Source: Actinomadura hibisca NBRC 15177 (lineage in GTDB: Bacteria; Actinomycetota; Actinomycetes; Streptosporangiales; Streptosporangiaceae). Taken from it: a DNA stretch of 64,000 bases. How positions within the stretch are numbered: the first letter of the stretch is position 1; each line of letters begins with the position of its first letter. The translations under genes and the position numbers were made by a program. Positions 16,023 to 25,400 of this stretch are shown piece after piece. The notes below the pieces were generated by a model that searched no databases, was not told the origin of the DNA, and was given only the letters and a program-made list of their open reading frames with translations. Location: NCBI RefSeq assembly GCF_001552635.1, contig NZ_BCRO01000072.1:1-64000 (forward strand), in the 5' to 3' direction.

Positions 16023-17129
16023 ATGCGCATCGACGCCGCCGTCCTGCGGGCGGCCGACGCCCCCTACACGATCGAGCCGCTGGAGCTGCGCGACCCGGGG
16101 CCGGGTGAGCTGGTCGTCCGCATCGCCGGGACGGGCATGTGCCATACCGACCTGCTCGGCCGCGCCCCCGGCGACCCGGTCGCCAAGCCCGTCGTGCTCG
16201 GCCACGAGGGCGCGGGCGTGGTGGAGGCCGCCGGGCCGGGCGTCGCGATCGCGCCGGGCACGCCGGTGGTGTTGTCGCTGGACTCCTGCGGCGGCTGCGC
16301 GAACTGCCTGGCCGCGCGGCCGGGCAACTGCGCGCACATGCAGGCGCTGAACATGTACTCGGTGCCGCTGGACGGCGTCCCGCGCGTCACCGACGGCTCC
16401 GGCGCGGCCGTCCACAACCGGTGGTTCGGGCAGTCGTCGTTCGCGACGCACGCGCTGGCCACCGTCCGCAACACCGTGCCGATCGACCCGGACGTGCCGC
16501 TGGCGACGATGGGGCCGCTGGGCTGCGGCATGCAGACGGGCGCGGGCTCGGTGCTGGTGTCGCTGGGCGTGCGCGCGGGCGACAGCATCGCCGTCTTCGG
16601 CGCGGGCGCGGTCGGGCTGGCCGCCGTGATGGCCGCGCGCGTCGCCGGGGCCACCACGATCGTCGCGGTGGACCTGAACGACGCGCGGCTCGACCTGGCC
16701 CGCGAGCTGGGCGCGACGCAAGTCTTCAACGGCGCGGACGACGACCTCGCGCGGCGCGTCAAGGAGCTGACGCCCGGCCGCGAGGGCGTGCAGTACGCGC
16801 TCGACTCCACGGCCGTGCCCGAGGTCGTCGCCACCGCCGTCGCCGCGCTGCGCACCACCGGCGTGTGCGGGCTGGTCGGCGTCGGGTCGCGGGAGTACCG
16901 GCTCGACCCGACGCTGCTGCTGATGGGCCGCACCGTCAAGGGCATCATCGAGGGCGACGCCGTCCCGCAGACCTTCATCCCGCGCCTGGTCGAGCTGTGG
17001 AGGCGGGGCCGCTTCCCGTTCGACCGCCTCGTCGAGACCTACCCGCTCGGCGCGATCAACCAGGCCGAGGCGGACAGCCTGTCCGGCAAGGTCGTCAAGC
17101 CCGTCCTGCTCATGGAGGCGACGTCATGA
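16023..17129 (+). CDS. Zinc-dependent alcohol dehydrogenase, aryl-alcohol type
   Basis: Medium-chain dehydrogenase of 368 residues. Catalytic zinc ligands are Cys40 (GTGMCHTD), His61-Glu62 (GHEGAGVVEAAG) and a later Cys in GPLGCGMQTGAG. The structural zinc Cys set is 89, 92, 95 and 103 (SCGGCANCLAARPGNC). The nucleotide-binding motif GAGAVGLAAVMAAR is near 198. It probably oxidises the alcohol made by the adjacent P450. It overlaps the next gene by four bases. Confidence 0.93.
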   Translation: MRIDAAVLRAADAPYTIEPLELRDPGPGELVVRIAGTGMCHTDLLGRAPGDPVAKPVVLGHEGAGVVEAAGPGVAIAPGTPVVLSLDSCGGCANCLAARPGNCAHMQALNMYSVPLDGVPRVTDGSGAAVHNRWFGQSSFATHALATVRNTVPIDPDVPLATMGPLGCGMQTGAGSVLVSLGVRAGDSIAVFGAGAVGLAAVMAARVAGATTIVAVDLNDARLDLARELGATQVFNGADDDLARRVKELTPGREGVQYALDSTAVPEVVATAVAALRTTGVCGLVGVGSREYRLDPTLLLMGRTVKGIIEGDAVPQTFIPRLVELWRRGRFPFDRLVETYPLGAINQAEADSLSGKVVKPVLLMEATS

Positions 17130-17566
17130 CCGCCGAGAACCGCGTGCTCGACCTGATCCGCGACGGCGGGGCCCCGGCCGAACTGGAGAAGCTGTTCGGC
17201 GAGCTGGCCCCCGTCCCGGCCGAGTTCATGCTCGGCACCTGGGCGGGCGGCGTCTTCGACCAGGCCGACGCCATGGCCGCGCGGCTGGTGAAGATGCGCT
17301 GGTACGGCAAACGTTTCCACACCACCGAGACCGTGGACCCGCTGCTGTGCCGCACCGCCGAGGGCGCGGTCTACGCCTACGACGGCATGGGCGGGGCCCG
17401 GCTCCGCGAGATCTCCTACCGGGGCGCGGTGTCGGCCGCGATGGTCTACGACACCCAGCCGATCATCGACCACTTCCGCCGCGTCAGCGACACGGTGGTG
17501 CTGGGCGCGATGGACGCCAAGGGCCAGCAGGACACCCTCTACTTCCACCTGACCCGCGTCCCCTAG
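17126..17566 (+). CDS. GXWXG / DUF4334 domain protein
   Basis: Protein of 146 residues. The N-terminal GXWXG motif is seen as LGTWAGGVF (about 37-45), followed by the DUF4334 half with KRFHTTETVDPLLC, YDGMGGARLREISYRG and IIDHFRRVSD. The family is uncharacterised and often lies beside oxidoreductases. Here it is translationally coupled (ATGA) to the alcohol dehydrogenase and ends the P450 operon, so a role in binding or protecting an aldehyde or alcohol intermediate is a reasonable guess. Confidence 0.88.
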   Translation: MTAENRVLDLIRDGGAPAELEKLFGELAPVPAEFMLGTWAGGVFDQADAMAARLVKMRWYGKRFHTTETVDPLLCRTAEGAVYAYDGMGGARLREISYRGAVSAAMVYDTQPIIDHFRRVSDTVVLGAMDAKGQQDTLYFHLTRVP

Positions 17567-17569
17567 CCC

Positions 17570-18477
<908 letters not shown>

Positions 18478-18560
18478 GGGTGTTCCTTTCTTGCGGCCCC
18501 GATCCGCCGAGGGCGGGTCCGGCGCCGGGCTTGCTCGGTCCGGTGGCTATCTTGCCGACC

Positions 18561-19586
18561 ATGGAGAAGATCGGCATTCCAGGGGTCGGAGCGCGCGTCG
18601 TCCAGGCGCCGATGGCGGGTGGGGCGAGCACGCCCGAGCTGGTGGCGGCGGTGTCGGAGGCGGGCGGGCTGGGGTTCCTGGCCGCCGGGTACAAGACGGC
18701 GGCGCAGGTGCGCGCCGACATCGACCGCACGCGCGCCCTCACCGGGCGGCCCTTCGGGGTGAACCTGTTCCTGCCGTCCACCGACGTCGTCGACCAGGTC
18801 GCCGTCGCCGCCTACCGGGAGCGCCTGCTGCCCGAGGCGGCGCGGCTGGGCGTCGAGCCGGGGGACGCCGGGGACCGCACCGACGACTGGCACGCCAAGG
18901 TCGCCGACCTGCTGGCCGACCCGCCCGCCGTGGTGAGCTTCACCTTCGGCTGCCCCGACGACGAGGTGGTCGGCGAGTTCCGGGCGCGCGGCGTCGTCGT
19001 GGTCGTCACGGTGACGACGCCGGAGGAGGCCCGGCTCGCCTCGGCGGCCGACGTGTTGTGCGTGCAGGGCGGGGAGGCGGGGGCGCACCGCGGCTCGTTC
19101 ACCAACACCGACGCGCGGGGCGTGCCGATCCGGACGTTGTTGCCGCAGGTCAGGGCCGTCACCGACCGGCCGCTGATCGCCGCCGGGGGACTGGCGACGG
19201 CCGGGCACGTCGCCGAGGTGCTCGCGCTCGGGGCCGTCGCGGCGCAGGCGGGCACCGCGTTCCTGCGCGCTCCCGAGAGCGGCGCGAGCGACCTCCACAA
19301 GCGCGCGCTGGCCGACCCCCGCTACACCGAGACGGCCATGACCCGCGCGTTCAGCGGGCGTCCGGCGCGCGGCCTGGTCAACCGCTTCCTCGCCGAGCAC
19401 TCCGCGTCCGCCCCGGCCGCCTACCCCGACGTGCACTACCTGACGTCCCCGCTGCGCAAGGCCGCCACCGCGCAGGACGACCCGGGCGGCGTCAACCTGT
19501 GGGCGGGCGCGTCGTGGCGGCTGGCCACCGACCGCCCGGCCGCCGAGATCGTCGCCCGGCTGGAGGACTACGTCCAGGTCCCCTAG
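18561..19586 (+). CDS. Nitronate monooxygenase (2-nitropropane dioxygenase) family
   Basis: FMN-dependent TIM-barrel protein of 341 residues from ATG 18561. It contains QAPMAGGASTPELVAAVSEA near the N-terminus, FGVNLFLP, FTFGCPDDEVV, and the FMN phosphate-binding segments VQGGEAGAHRGSF and AAGGLATAGHVAEVLALGA. Nitronate monooxygenases detoxify propionate 3-nitronate and related nitroalkanes. The same fold also serves other oxidoreductases, so substrate is uncertain. The stop overlaps the convergent YihY gene stop (CTAG at 19583-19586). Confidence 0.9.
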   Translation: MEKIGIPGVGARVVQAPMAGGASTPELVAAVSEAGGLGFLAAGYKTAAQVRADIDRTRALTGRPFGVNLFLPSTDVVDQVAVAAYRERLLPEAARLGVEPGDAGDRTDDWHAKVADLLADPPAVVSFTFGCPDDEVVGEFRARGVVVVVTVTTPEEARLASAADVLCVQGGEAGAHRGSFTNTDARGVPIRTLLPQVRAVTDRPLIAAGGLATAGHVAEVLALGAVAAQAGTAFLRAPESGASDLHKRALADPRYTETAMTRAFSGRPARGLVNRFLAEHSASAPAAYPDVHYLTSPLRKAATAQDDPGGVNLWAGASWRLATDRPAAEIVARLEDYVQVP

Positions 19587-20548
19587 GGCTTCTCGTCCTC
19601 GTCCATCTTGCGGGTGTCGCGCGGTTCGGCGTACGGCTCGGCGTCCGGCGACACGCCCTCGGCCATCCGCCGCGCCCGCACGAGTTCGGAGTCGAACTCC
19701 GCGCCCAGCAGGATCGCCACGTTCGACACCCAGAGCCACACCAGGAAGATCACGGCGGCGGCCAGCGCGCCGTAGGTCTTGTTGTAGGACCCGAAGTTGG
19801 CCACGTACAGCGCGAAGCCCGCCGACGCGCCGATCCACGCCACCACCGCCAGCACGCAGCCGGGCGTGATCCACCGCCAGCCGGGCTGGCGCACGTTCGG
19901 CCCGGCCCAGTAGAGCGTGGCGATCGCGACGATCACCAGCACCAGCAGCACCGGCCACTTCAGCACGTTCCAGCCGGTGGTGAACGCCGAGCCCCAGCCC
20001 AGCAGTTTCCCGGTCTGCTCGGCGAGCCGGCCGGTGAAGGTCACCGCCAGCGCGCTGGCCCCCAGCAGCAGCACCATCGCGAGCGTCAGCGCCAGCCGCA
20101 GCGGCGCGAGCTTCCAGATCGGGCGGCCCTCGGGCATGTCGTAGACGGCGTTGAGCGCGCGGATCAGCGCGGCCACGTACCGGGACGCCGACCACAGCGC
20201 CACCAGCAGGCCGGTCACCGCGAGCAGGCTCGCGGTCGGCGCGGTGTCCTGGAGGCTCTCGATGATCTCGATGACGGTGTCGCGGGTGCGGCCGGGCGCG
20301 AACTGGCGCACGTTGTCCACCAGCGTCTGGCGGCCCGACACCCCCACCAGCCCGACCAGCGACACCATCATGATCAGCCCGGGGAACAACGACAACACCC
20401 CGTAGTAGGTCAGCGCCGCCGCCCAGTCGAGCAGACTGTCGTCGCCGAACTCGCGCGCGGTCCGCCGCACCACGCCCCACCAGCCGCGCAGCCCGATCTG
20501 CGCCGGACGCTCGGGGGGCGCGCCCCGCTTCACCGGCCACCCTTTCAC
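19583..20548 (-). CDS. YihY/BrkB family inner-membrane protein
   Basis: Protein of 321 residues with about six membrane helices. The family opening LLDWAAALTYYGVLSLFPGL is at about 40-59, and later segments include ALWSASRYVAALIRALNAVYD and the C-terminal YGALAAAVIFLVWLWVSN with NVAILLGAEFDSEL. The C-terminus is charged and acidic. BrkB/YihY proteins are widely conserved but biochemically undefined; BrkB was linked to serum resistance in Bordetella. It converges on the nitronate monooxygenase and diverges from the catalase gene. Confidence 0.9.
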   Translation of the reverse strand: MKGWPVKRGAPPERPAQIGLRGWWGVVRRTAREFGDDSLLDWAAALTYYGVLSLFPGLIMMVSLVGLVGVSGRQTLVDNVRQFAPGRTRDTVIEIIESLQDTAPTASLLAVTGLLVALWSASRYVAALIRALNAVYDMPEGRPIWKLAPLRLALTLAMVLLLGASALAVTFTGRLAEQTGKLLGWGSAFTTGWNVLKWPVLLVLVIVAIATLYWAGPNVRQPGWRWITPGCVLAVVAWIGASAGFALYVANFGSYNKTYGALAAAVIFLVWLWVSNVAILLGAEFDSELVRARRMAEGVSPDAEPYAEPRDTRKMDEDEKP

Positions 20549-20729
20549 CGGCCACCCTCCTCGCTCGCGCGGCGGCCTCCGCCCCTCCGCGGGCGGACTT
20601 TACCCAGCGAGAACGGGTCAAAGCGCTGCGGAACGGCAAATACCCGCGCGCGGGCATGGCGCCTGATCCGCTGGGTATCGGGGGCACCGGACGCACGGAC
20701 GCACCCCCGCCGAGAAGAGGACGCCTGGC

Positions 20730-22814
20730 ATGACCGACCCCAAGCAGGAACGACTCGACGCGCACCGGGTGGACCCCAAGGACACCGCCCTCACCACCGA
20801 CCAGGGCATCCGGGTCGACGACACCGACAACTCGCTCACCCTCGGCGAGCGGGGGCCATCGCTGCTGGCGGACTTCCACCTGCGCGAGAAGCTCACGCAC
20901 TTCGACCACGAGCGCATTCCCGAACGCGTCGTGCACGCGCGCGGCGCGGGGGCGTACGGGCGCTTCCAGGTGTACGAGTCGCTGGCCGAGTACACCAGCG
21001 CGGAGTTCCTGACCGACCCGTCGCTGGAGACCCCCGTCTTCGTGCGGTTCTCCACCGTCGCCGGGTCGCGCGGGTCGGCCGACACCGTGCGCGACGTGCG
21101 CGGCTTCGCGACGAAGTTCTACACGCAGCAGGGCAACTTCGACCTCGTCGGCAACAACATGCCGGTGTTCTTCATCCAGGACGGCATGAAGTTCCCCGAC
21201 TTCGTGCACGCGGTGAAGCCCGAGCCCCACAACGAGATCCCGCAGGCCCAGTCGGCGCACGACACCCTCTGGGACTTCGTCCAGCTCCAGCCCGAGACCA
21301 CCCACATGATGATGTGGCTGATGTCGGACCGGGCCATCCCGCGCTCCTACGCGATGATGGAGGGCTTCGGCGTCCACACCTTCCGGCTGGTCAACGCCGA
21401 GGGGCGCGCCACTTTCGCGAAGTTCCACTGGAAGCCCAAGCTGGGCAAGCACTCGCTGGACTGGGACGAGACGCAGAAGATCGCGGGCAAGGACCCCGAC
21501 TTCAACCGGCGCGACCTGTGGGACTCCATCGAGGCGGGCGCATACCCCGAGTGGGAGCTGGGCCTCCAGCTGGTCCCGGCCGAGGACGAGCACAAGTTCG
21601 CCTTCGACCTGCTGGACCCCACCAAGATCATTCCGGAGGAGGAGGTCCCGGTCCGCCCCGTCGGCAAGATGGTGCTGGACCGCAACCCGGAGAACTTCTT
21701 CGCCGAGACCGAGCAGGTCGCCTTCCACATCGGCAACGTCGTCCCGGGCATCGACTTCACCAACGACCCGCTGCTCCAGGCCCGCCTGTTCTCCTACCTC
21801 GACACCCAGCTCATCCGGCTGGGCGGCCCCAACTTCACCCAGCTCCCGGTCAACCGCCCCGTCGCGCCGGTCGCCAACCACCACCGCGACGGCTACCACC
21901 AGACCGAGATCCACCAGGGCCGCGCCGCCTACCACCCCAACACGTTGTCGGGCGGCTGCCCGGTGGTGGGCGGGAGCGGCTCGTTCACCCACTTCCCCGA
22001 GCAGGCCGACGGCCGCGCCGTCCGCAAGCGCAGCGAGAGCTTCGCCGACCACTACGGGCAGGCGACGCTGTTCTGGAACAGCATGAGCGACTGGGAGAAG
22101 GGGCACATCGTCTCGGCGTTCCGGTTCGAGCTGGGCAAGGTCGAGACCATGCAGATCCGCGAGGGCGTGGTCGCCAACCTCAACCACGTGGACCACGAGC
22201 TGGCCGTCAAGGTCGCCGAGGGCATCGGCGTCGCGCCGCCCGAGGAGGCCGTGCCGACCGGCACCACCGCGTCGGCCGTGACCGCCTCGCCCGCGCTCAG
22301 CCAGGACGGGCAGCCCGCCGAGACCGTCACGGGCCGCAAGGTCGCGGTCCTGGTCGCCGACGGGGTGAACGGCGCGCAGGTCGCCGCCGTCCGCGACGCG
22401 CTCACGGCCGAGGGCGCGTTCTGCGAGGTGCTGGCCGCCAGCGACGGCACCGTCGAGGACGCCGGGGGCGGCGCGCCCGTCGAGGTGGACCGCGCGATGG
22501 CCACCATGGCGTCGGTGCTCTACGACGCGGTCGTGGTGCCGGGCGGTGAGCGGAGCGTGCAGACGTTGCTGGGCAGCGGCGACGCGGTGCACTTCGTCGC
22601 CGAGACGTTCAAGCACTGCAAGACCGTCGCGGCGCTGGACGAGGGCGTCGAGCTGCTGGAGAAGGCCGGGGCGGCGTCCGCCGACTCGGACGCCGCCAGC
22701 CAGGGCGGCGTGGTGACCGGCCGCGGCGACACCGGCGACTTCACCGGCGAGCTGATCAAGGCCGTCGCCGCCCACCGCGTCTGGACCCGGGACAAGGACC
22801 ACATCGCCGCCTGA
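20730..22814 (+). CDS. katE: Large-subunit monofunctional catalase (HPII/KatE type)
   Basis: Haem catalase of 694 residues, in the HPII size class. The catalytic His is in [13 protein letters not shown] (His69). [20 protein letters not shown] and [18 protein letters not shown] follow, and the haem-proximal Tyr is in RLFSYLDTQ (about 352-360). The C-terminal third, from [20 protein letters not shown] onwards, is the DJ-1/PfpI-like domain of large catalases, with [13 protein letters not shown] and [10 protein letters not shown]. It converts hydrogen peroxide to water and oxygen. GAAGAGG precedes the ATG. A 15-bp hairpin closes the transcript. Confidence 0.95.
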   Translation: MTDPKQERLDAHRVDPKDTALTTDQGIRVDDTDNSLTLGERGPSLLADFHLREKLTHFDHERIPERVVHARGAGAYGRFQVYESLAEYTSAEFLTDPSLETPVFVRFSTVAGSRGSADTVRDVRGFATKFYTQQGNFDLVGNNMPVFFIQDGMKFPDFVHAVKPEPHNEIPQAQSAHDTLWDFVQLQPETTHMMMWLMSDRAIPRSYAMMEGFGVHTFRLVNAEGRATFAKFHWKPKLGKHSLDWDETQKIAGKDPDFNRRDLWDSIEAGAYPEWELGLQLVPAEDEHKFAFDLLDPTKIIPEEEVPVRPVGKMVLDRNPENFFAETEQVAFHIGNVVPGIDFTNDPLLQARLFSYLDTQLIRLGGPNFTQLPVNRPVAPVANHHRDGYHQTEIHQGRAAYHPNTLSGGCPVVGGSGSFTHFPEQADGRAVRKRSESFADHYGQATLFWNSMSDWEKGHIVSAFRFELGKVETMQIREGVVANLNHVDHELAVKVAEGIGVAPPEEAVPTGTTASAVTASPALSQDGQPAETVTGRKVAVLVADGVNGAQVAAVRDALTAEGAFCEVLAASDGTVEDAGGGAPVEVDRAMATMASVLYDAVVVPGGERSVQTLLGSGDAVHFVAETFKHCKTVAALDEGVELLEKAGAASADSDAASQGGVVTGRGDTGDFTGELIKAVAAHRVWTRDKDHIAA

Positions 22815-22832
22815 CCGGCGGTCCCCCTGATC

Positions 22833-22875
22833 GCTCGTGCGGGGCGGCGTGGCGTAGACCCCGCCCCGCACGAGC
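22833..22875. terminator. Terminator after the catalase gene
   Basis: GCTCGTGCGGGGCGG (22833-22847) pairs perfectly with CCGCCCCGCACGAGC (22861-22875) around a 13-base loop, 18 bases after the catalase stop. It also lies 11 bases beyond the end of the oppositely transcribed decarboxylase remnant, so it may serve both directions. Confidence 0.8.
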
Positions 22876-22886
22876 CATGTCCGGAC

Positions 22887-22997
22887 CTATTTCTCGGCGC
22901 CCCGGCCCTGCTTGTGGCCGGGCGGCGTGAACGGCAGGTGTCCGCGCCGGTGGTGGGCGGCCAGCGCGTCCAGCACAGGGGTCTCCGATTGATTCAT
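22887..22997 (-). pseudogene. Truncated N-terminus of an Orn/Lys/Arg decarboxylase
   Basis: From ATG 22997 only 36 residues are encoded: MNQSETPVLDALAAHHRRGH followed by LPFTPPGHKQGRGAEK and a TAG. The PGHKQGRG motif and its spacing from the start match the N-terminus of PLP-dependent ornithine/lysine/arginine decarboxylases, which normally continue for more than 450 residues. Everything after it is gone, replaced by the catalase terminator. It looks like the scar of a large deletion next to the catalase gene. The short peptide could still be translated. Confidence 0.6.
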
Positions 22998-23093
22998 GGA
23001 CAACGCCTTCCCCTCAGGTGGCAAATGACGCGTCTTGGGCCGAATGCCCGCCGGAGACCCGGGTAGGGCCAGGTGCGTACCAGGAGGTGACAC

Positions 23094-23453
23094 ATGAATG
23101 AGCGACTGTCCGCCGAGGTGGAGCTGCTCTGGGACGACTTCCACCGGACGGTCAACATGACGTCGGAGGAACTGCGCGCCTGGCTGCTGACCGACGCCTC
23201 GGGCGAGGACGCCCTGCCCGCCGACCCCGACATGAAGGTGCCGGAGCTGGGCAAACGCGTGGTGGAGATCCTGCGCAAGCGCAAGGTGGACCTGACCTCC
23301 GACGACGTGGCCGACATGCGGCAGGTCGTCGAGCACGCCGACGAGCTGCTGGAGAAGGAGCCGCCGGACGGCGCCCAGGACGAGCGGTGGCGGCACGCGC
23401 TGATGACGGTGGGCCACGATCCGCTCAAGCCCGAGAACGCGCTGAGACTCTAG
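23094..23453 (+). CDS. DUF3140 domain protein
   Basis: Soluble, acidic, helical protein of 119 residues. The family start is visible as ELLWDDFHRTVNMTSEELRA, followed by LGKRVVEILRKRKVDLTSDD and RHALMTVGHDPLKPE. DUF3140 is a small uncharacterised family often found with stress genes. A strong CAGGAGGTG site precedes the ATG. It follows the catalase region and precedes another small hydrophilic protein gene by 25 bases, so the two may be co-transcribed. Confidence 0.88.
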   Translation: MNERLSAEVELLWDDFHRTVNMTSEELRAWLLTDASGEDALPADPDMKVPELGKRVVEILRKRKVDLTSDDVADMRQVVEHADELLEKEPPDGAQDERWRHALMTVGHDPLKPENALRL

Positions 23454-23478
23454 CGCTGAGACTCCAGGGGGGACGATC

Positions 23479-23670
23479 ATGTCGAATCCGCAACAGCCCG
23501 CGATGCGGCGCTCCGGCGAGACCGCCGTCACGAGCGAGCCGCCCGCAGAGGCCACCGAGCCGAAGAAGGGCAAGGCCGGGGGCAACGCCCACGGTACCGA
23601 CAAGGGTGACAAGGGTGGCGGCAAGGGCGGCGGAGTGCCGCCGGACCAGCAGCCGCCGCACCCGAGCTGA
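23479..23670 (+). CDS. Small, disordered Gly/Lys-rich protein
   Basis: Reading frame of 63 residues with a GGGGGGA purine-rich site before the ATG. The protein is low-complexity and hydrophilic: a PPAEATEPKKGKAGG segment, then DKGDKGGGKGGG and a Pro-rich tail. It has no hydrophobic core and is probably disordered. The position directly downstream of the DUF3140 gene and the clean start favour a real gene. Its stop codon lies inside the first unit of the 11-bp repeat. Function unknown. Confidence 0.6.
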   Translation: MSNPQQPAMRRSGETAVTSEPPAEATEPKKGKAGGNAHGTDKGDKGGGKGGGVPPDQQPPHPS

Positions 23671-23737
23671 TCTCGGGCTGAGCCGTGCTGAGCTCGCGCT
23701 GATCGTGGGTTGAGCACACGCCGAGTCCGCGCTGAGT
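23666..23737. repeat. Seven phased ~11-bp repeats (GCTGA core)
   Basis: The pentamer GCTGA, or a one-base variant, begins at 23666, 23677, 23687, 23698, 23709 (GTTGA), 23720 (GCCGA) and 23731. Spacings are 11, 10, 11, 11, 11 and 11 bases. The first unit contains the stop codon of the preceding small gene, and the last ends just before a 17-bp terminator stem. The helical-turn spacing puts every unit on the same face of DNA. Confidence 0.7.
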
Positions 23738-23743
23738 GCGCCG

Positions 23744-23781
23744 CGCCAGGGCCGTCCCGGTTCGCCGGGGCGGCCCTGGCG
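23744..23781. terminator. Very strong bidirectional terminator with UUCG loop
   Basis: A 17-bp stem, CGCCAGGGCCGTCCCGG (23744-23760) with CCGGGGCGGCCCTGGCG (23765-23781), closes on a TTCG tetraloop. There is only one G-T wobble. It sits between two convergent small genes ending at 23670 and 23794. Confidence 0.9.
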
Positions 23782-23793
23782 TGCCCGCGCCCG

Positions 23794-23970
23794 CTACGGC
23801 GTCTCGGTCTGCGGGCTGTAGCCCTCCGCCTCGCCGCCGGGCGCGTCGGCCGGGGCGTTGGGCGGGTCGGACGGGCCGGGCTCGTGCTCCCCGGCGAAGT
23901 CGGGCTCGGCCTCCTGGTCGGGATCGTCCCGCCGGTCGGCCAGCGGGCGGTCGTCGTCGCGCTTGCTCAT
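23794..23970 (-). CDS. Small acidic protein, probably disordered
   Basis: An ATG at 23970 with AAGGTGG upstream opens a 58-codon frame ending with TAG at 23794. The product starts MSKRDDDRPLADRRDDPDQE and continues with Glu, Asp, Pro and Gly-rich sequence to GYSPQTETP. There is no hydrophobic core. The composition is that of small hydrophilic actinobacterial proteins of unknown role. It converges on the Gly/Lys-rich small protein, with the strong terminator between them. The good ribosome site and clean ending favour a real gene. Confidence 0.55.
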   Translation of the reverse strand: MSKRDDDRPLADRRDDPDQEAEPDFAGEHEPGPSDPPNAPADAPGGEAEGYSPQTETP

Positions 23971-24416
23971 GGGCGCACCACCTTCGAGATCGTGGATCGT
24001 CCCGCCCCGCGGCCTCGGCGAGGTCGCGGGCGGGCTCGCCCTGGGCGATCTACCCGGTCACCGGGCTCCTGAACGGCGGTGGCGATGGTGACGGCGGTGG
24101 CGGCGGTGTGATGCGGGGCCTCTGCCGTCGGGGGGGAGGTACGACAGAGGCCCCGCGCGCCCGCGTCGCGGCGGCACCGGAACATGGCCGGACGCGGACT
24201 CTCCGGACCGGAGCAGAGGGGCAGGTATCGTCCCCGGTCCGAAGCCCGCCCGGAACCCGGGTGCGATGCGGCCCGCCGAAAACGACCAACGGGCCGTGCG
24301 CACGCGTGCTCCGGGAGTCTCCACACGGAGCGGGCCGCGCTTCCGGACCCGTCCTGCCCAAGATAACCCGCGACGGGAGGGTAGCGGTAGGTAATCGCCC
24401 CGCTTTGCCGGGCGGG
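23971..24416. other. Intergenic region with several hairpins; no gene seen
   Basis: About 446 bases with no convincing reading frame; the open frames present are Arg/Pro-rich and lack starts with ribosome sites. It holds a GGCGGTGG-type simple repeat around 24072-24108, the hairpin at 24114-24155, a CTCCGG/CCGGAG palindrome near 24209-24221, and further GC-rich inverted repeats to about 24340. It lies 3' of the GAF-ANTAR gene. Confidence 0.5.
24114..24155. terminator. Stem-loop in the spacer downstream of GAF-ANTAR gene
   Basis: CGGGGCCTCT (24114-24123) pairs with AGAGGCCCCG (24146-24155). GTCG (24127-24130) and CGAC (24142-24145) extend the stem inside. It is about 260 bases past the end of the GAF-ANTAR gene and may be a terminator or part of an untranslated RNA. 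Confidence 0.5.
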
Positions 24417-25175
24417 TCAGCGCTTTGTGTCGTCGTGGAAGGTCCCGGGCCGGGGCGGGCCGCCGCCGGTCACCCGCACCAGGTCGGCGGCGATCTCGCG
24501 GAGCTTGCGGTTGCGCCGCTGGGAGGTCTGCCGCAGCAGCGCGAACGCGGTGTCGGCCGCGACGCGCCGTTGCGCCATCACGATCCCGATGGCCTGGTCG
24601 ATGATCGCGCGCCCGGCCAGCGCCTCGCGGAGCTGGCAGTTCAGCCGGTCCTGGTCGACCTGCCGCAACACCGAGCCCAGCAGCAGCCCGGCGTGCTCGA
24701 CGATCATCTCGGAGATCTCGGTGCCGCGCTCGTCGATGCCGTGCGGCTCGCGGAAGCACAGGTTGAGCGCGCCCGGCACACCCTCGCCGCGCCGCGCCGT
24801 CAGCGGGAAGCACGCCATGCTGCGCACCCCGAGCGCCATCGCGCGCCGGGGGAAGTCGTCCCAGCGCCGCTCGTCGGCCAGGTCGGGCACCATGACCCGG
24901 CAGCCCGAGCGCAGCGAGGTCAGGCACGGGCCGCCGCCCCGCTCGTGCTGGAGCCGGGCCAGGCTGCGGGTGAGCGGGGTGGAGGCGGCCACGGTGACCG
25001 GGCCCCGCTCGCCCGCCAGCGTCAGGCACGCGCCGGGGTGGCCCGGCACGGTGCGCGCGACCATGTCGATCACGTGCTGGAAGGCGGTCGGCGCGTCGTC
25101 GGCCGCCAGCAGCAGTTCGGTCAGCTCGCGGATGCGCGCGAGAAGTTCGTCCTGGTCCGGGCCCCGATCCGCCAT
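24417..25175 (-). CDS. GAF and ANTAR domain RNA-binding regulator
   Basis: Protein of 252 residues from ATG 25175. An N-terminal GAF sensor domain (about 15-165; GGGPCLTSLRSG, MACFPLTARRG, GALNLCFREP) is followed by a C-terminal ANTAR three-helix domain (REALAGRAIIDQAIGIVMAQ, then ADTAFALLRQTSQRRNRKL). ANTAR proteins act as antiterminators by binding paired RNA hairpins. The stimulus is unknown. It is transcribed alone on the minus strand, and hairpin-rich sequence lies downstream of it. Confidence 0.92.
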   Translation of the reverse strand: MADRGPDQDELLARIRELTELLLAADDAPTAFQHVIDMVARTVPGHPGACLTLAGERGPVTVAASTPLTRSLARLQHERGGGPCLTSLRSGCRVMVPDLADERRWDDFPRRAMALGVRSMACFPLTARRGEGVPGALNLCFREPHGIDERGTEISEMIVEHAGLLLGSVLRQVDQDRLNCQLREALAGRAIIDQAIGIVMAQRRVAADTAFALLRQTSQRRNRKLREIAADLVRVTGGGPPRPGTFHDDTKR

Positions 25176-25400
25176 GCGAAACCTCCGCCGGGAAGATGCC
25201 CTCTTCGCAAAGGGCCATGCAAGTTTCAGCCCTCTGACCTGCCCTCTACGGGGGTTTCGGCGGCGCGAAAACCCGGTAGGCCCGGAAGCCGGGCACCGTC
25301 GCCGACCAGTCGACCGACAGATGCCCGGCCCCGCCCGCCGTCCGTAGCGTCGTTCCCACCGGACACCACCGGTGACCAGCGGAGACCTAGGAGGACGACC

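Noticed and set aside
24058-24366. Short open frames on both strands in the spacer downstream of the GAF-ANTAR gene
   Set aside because: Arg/Pro-rich, no ribosome sites, and several hairpins; treated as non-coding.
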